A DNA stretch of 64,000 nucleotides from Azonexaceae bacterium (GTDB lineage Bacteria > Pseudomonadota > Gammaproteobacteria > Burkholderiales > Rhodocyclaceae). How positions within the stretch are numbered: the stretch's first letter is position 1; each line of letters starts with the position of its first letter. Under the pieces are notes generated by a model, which saw only the letters and a list, made by a program, of their open reading frames with translations, was not told where the DNA came from and searched no databases. Positions 62,539-64,000 of this stretch are shown here, piece after piece. The stretch covers positions 823,764 through 887,763 of the forward strand of contig JAAXVL010000001.1 of the NCBI GenBank assembly GCA_013335535.1. The letters are read 5' to 3'. Position numbers and translations under genes: made by a program.

Positions 62539-63630
62539 TCAGGCCAGGATGGCTTGCAATGTTTGCGTCAGCGCCTGGCACTCGGCGTCGGTGCCGACCG
62601 TGATGCGCAGGAACTGGTCGATGCGCGGCAATTTGAAGTGGCGGACGATGATGCTCTTGTCGCGCAGCGCCTTGGCCAGCTCGGCGGCATCACGTTGCGG
62701 ATGGCGGGCGAAAATGAAATTGGCGCCCGAGGGCAGGACCTCGAAACCGAGACCGCGCAGCTCGGCGGTCAGCGTGTCGCGCGTGGCGATCACGGCGCGG
62801 CAGCATTGCTCGAAATACGCCTCGTCTTCCATGGCGGCGACGGCGCCGACGATGGCCAGTCGGTCCAGCGGGTAGGAATTGAAGCTGTTCTTGACGCGCT
62901 CGAGCGCTTCGATCAGGGCCGGGTGGCCAATGGCGAAACCGACGCGCAGCCCGGCCAGCGAACGCGATTTGGACAGCGTGTGGATGACCAGCAGGTTGTC
63001 GTAGCGGGCGACGAGCGGAATGGCCGTGTCGCCACCGAAGTCGACGTAGGCTTCATCAACGACGACGACGACATCCGGATTGGCCTTGAGGATCTGCTCG
63101 ATGGCGTCGAGCGCCAGCAGGCGACCGGTCGGCGCATTCGGATTCGGGAAGATGATGCCGCCGATTTCATTTTTGGCCGATTTTTCCGGTTGACCGTGGA
63201 AGTCGTCCGGATTGATGGAAAAGTCCTCGGCCAGCGGCACGGTGCGGTAATCGATGCCATACAGGCCGCAATACACCGGGTAGAAGCTGTAGGTGATGTC
63301 CGGAAACAGGATGGGCGCCTCGTGCTTGAGCAGCGCCATGAAGACGTGGGCCAGCACCTCGTCCGAGCCGTTGCCGACAAAGACCTGTTGCGGGCTGATG
63401 CTGTGGCGTTTGGCCACCGCGGCCTTGAGCAGGTCGGCGTTCGGGTCCGGGTAAAGGCGCAGGCGTGCGGCATCGTTACCAAGCTCCGCCTGAATCGCCG
63501 CCAGCACCTTGGGCGAGGGCGGGAAAGGGTTTTCGTTGGTATTGAGCTTGATCAGGTTGGCGATCTTGGGCTGCTCGCCCGGGACGTAGGGGGTGAGGTC
63601 GCGGACGACCTGGCTCCAGAAGCGACTCAT
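62539..63630 (-). CDS. hisC: Histidinol-phosphate aminotransferase HisC
   Basis: A 363-aa class I/II aminotransferase with [25 protein letters not shown] and the PLP Lys in [12 protein letters not shown] clear repeat copy encodes residues 144-156 ([13 protein letters not shown]), in the loop before the strand leading to NPNAPTG, where homologues vary. The protein should still be active. It is on the minus strand, unlike hisG, hisD and hisB. Confidence 0.95.
   Translation of the reverse strand: MSRFWSQVVRDLTPYVPGEQPKIANLIKLNTNENPFPPSPKVLAAIQAELGNDAARLRLYPDPNADLLKAAVAKRHSISPQQVFVGNGSDEVLAHVFMALLKHEAPILFPDITYSFYPVYCGLYGIDYRTVPLAEDFSINPDDFHGQPEKSAKNEIGGIIFPNPNAPTGRLLALDAIEQILKANPDVVVVVDEAYVDFGGDTAIPLVARYDNLLVIHTLSKSRSLAGLRVGFAIGHPALIEALERVKNSFNSYPLDRLAIVGAVAAMEDEAYFEQCCRAVIATRDTLTAELRGLGFEVLPSGANFIFARHPQRDAAELAKALRDKSIIVRHFKLPRIDQFLRITVGTDAECQALTQTLQAILA
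63163..63201 (-). repeat. Dispersed 40-bp repeat, clear copy in frame in hisC
   Basis: GATTTCATTTTTGGCCGATT then TTTCCGGTTGACCGTGGAA, with an intact core. The gene reads the core in the frame HGQPEK, unlike the LTVE frame of other coding copies. Confidence 0.9.
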
Positions 63631-63709
63631 GGGGTTTTCACGGAAGGCGTAAAAGTAGGCTGAAATGGTATCATGGCCCTCCGTTAAAAGCCTTTTGCAG
63701 CCTTAAACC

Positions 63710-64000
63710 ATGCGGCAAGCCGAAATTACTCGCAACACGCTGGAGACGCAGATCACCGTGCGGCTCAATCTCGATGGCACCGGTCAGGGCAAATTTGCCA
63801 CCGGCGTCTCCTTCCTCGACCACATGCTCGACCAGATCGCCCGCCATGGCTTGATCGACATCGACATCGAGGCGGTAGGCGACCTGCACATCGATGCTCA
63901 CCACACTGTCGAGGACATCGGCATCACCTTCGGCCAGGCGCTGGCCAAGGCCTGGGGCGACAAGAAGGGACTGACCCGTTACGGTCACAGCTACGTGCCG
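63710..64000 (+). CDS. hisB: Imidazoleglycerol-phosphate dehydratase HisB, 5' part
   Basis: 97 codons are visible, with [12 protein letters not shown] and [11 protein letters not shown], the metal-binding motifs of HisB; the gene runs out of the window. It is divergent from hisC with an 79-bp gap. It is the single-domain form (no HisN phosphatase at the N-terminus). Confidence 0.95.
   Translation, partial: MRQAEITRNTLETQITVRLNLDGTGQGKFATGVSFLDHMLDQIARHGLIDIDIEAVGDLHIDAHHTVEDIGITFGQALAKAWGDKKGLTRYGHSYVP

Overview
The window looks like a chromosomal segment of a GC-rich betaproteobacterium of the Rhodocyclales, most like Dechloromonas/Azonexus. The reasons are the betaproteobacterial mlaFEDACB-ABC-bolA-murA-hisG order, a short-form (HisZ-dependent) HisG, two polyhydroxyalkanoate phasins, an MSHA-type pilus cluster and many c-di-GMP/two-component genes. 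I see no rRNA, tRNA, CRISPR array, insertion sequence or prophage. The assignment comes from gene content and protein motifs only; no database was searched.

Layout. 1-388: end of a MaoC-type enoyl-CoA hydratase. 455-5362 (minus): a MacAB-like ABC export cassette. 5587-11499 (plus): hybrid histidine kinase, HD-GYP regulator, porin and a PstS-like periplasmic protein. 11500-12604: a short RNA/micropeptide unit, a RidA protein, a Cys-cluster protein and a small secreted peptide. 12650-18919 (minus): M23 peptidase and thioredoxin-like protein, then an apparent glnS / small Cys protein / N6-adenine methylase / pyrF / zinc peptidase run. 18988-28239: crcB, hemolysin-III-like protein, hemerythrin, lipoprotein, hrpA, EI24 protein, CinA-like protein and two phasins. 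28478-31174 (minus): kdsD-kdsC-lptC-lptA. 31227-33185: a KefB-type antiporter.

33233-51810 is a type IV pilus (MSHA-type) locus. A prepilin gene has its own sigma-54 promoter candidate, followed by a membrane histidine kinase and an adenylate cyclase. A long minus-strand operon then runs from a sigma-54 response regulator through mshM, L, N, E, G, I, J, K to an 878-aa pilin-like protein and a pseudopilin. 51916-58589 (plus) is mlaFEDACB (phospholipid trafficking), a YadGH-type ABC exporter, bolA and murA. 58813-64000 has cspA and a histidine locus (hisG, hisD, hisB on plus; hisC on minus) interrupted by a two-gene CHR transporter and a stand-alone CZB protein.

The most unusual signal is a dispersed ~40-bp repeat. 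Its core is CCACGGTCAACCGG, followed by an A/T-rich tail usually ending near GAAAT. I found nine clear copies and about seven degraded ones by eye. Three clear copies are intergenic. The others lie in or at the edges of genes, where they are translated in several different reading frames without a frameshift (hisC, an M23 peptidase, mshI, mlaB, probably hrpA and others). One copy supplies the last codons and stop of an ABC ATPase and another covers the likely start of a CHR transporter. This resembles the protein-coding palindromic elements known from Rickettsia, in an unrelated lineage.
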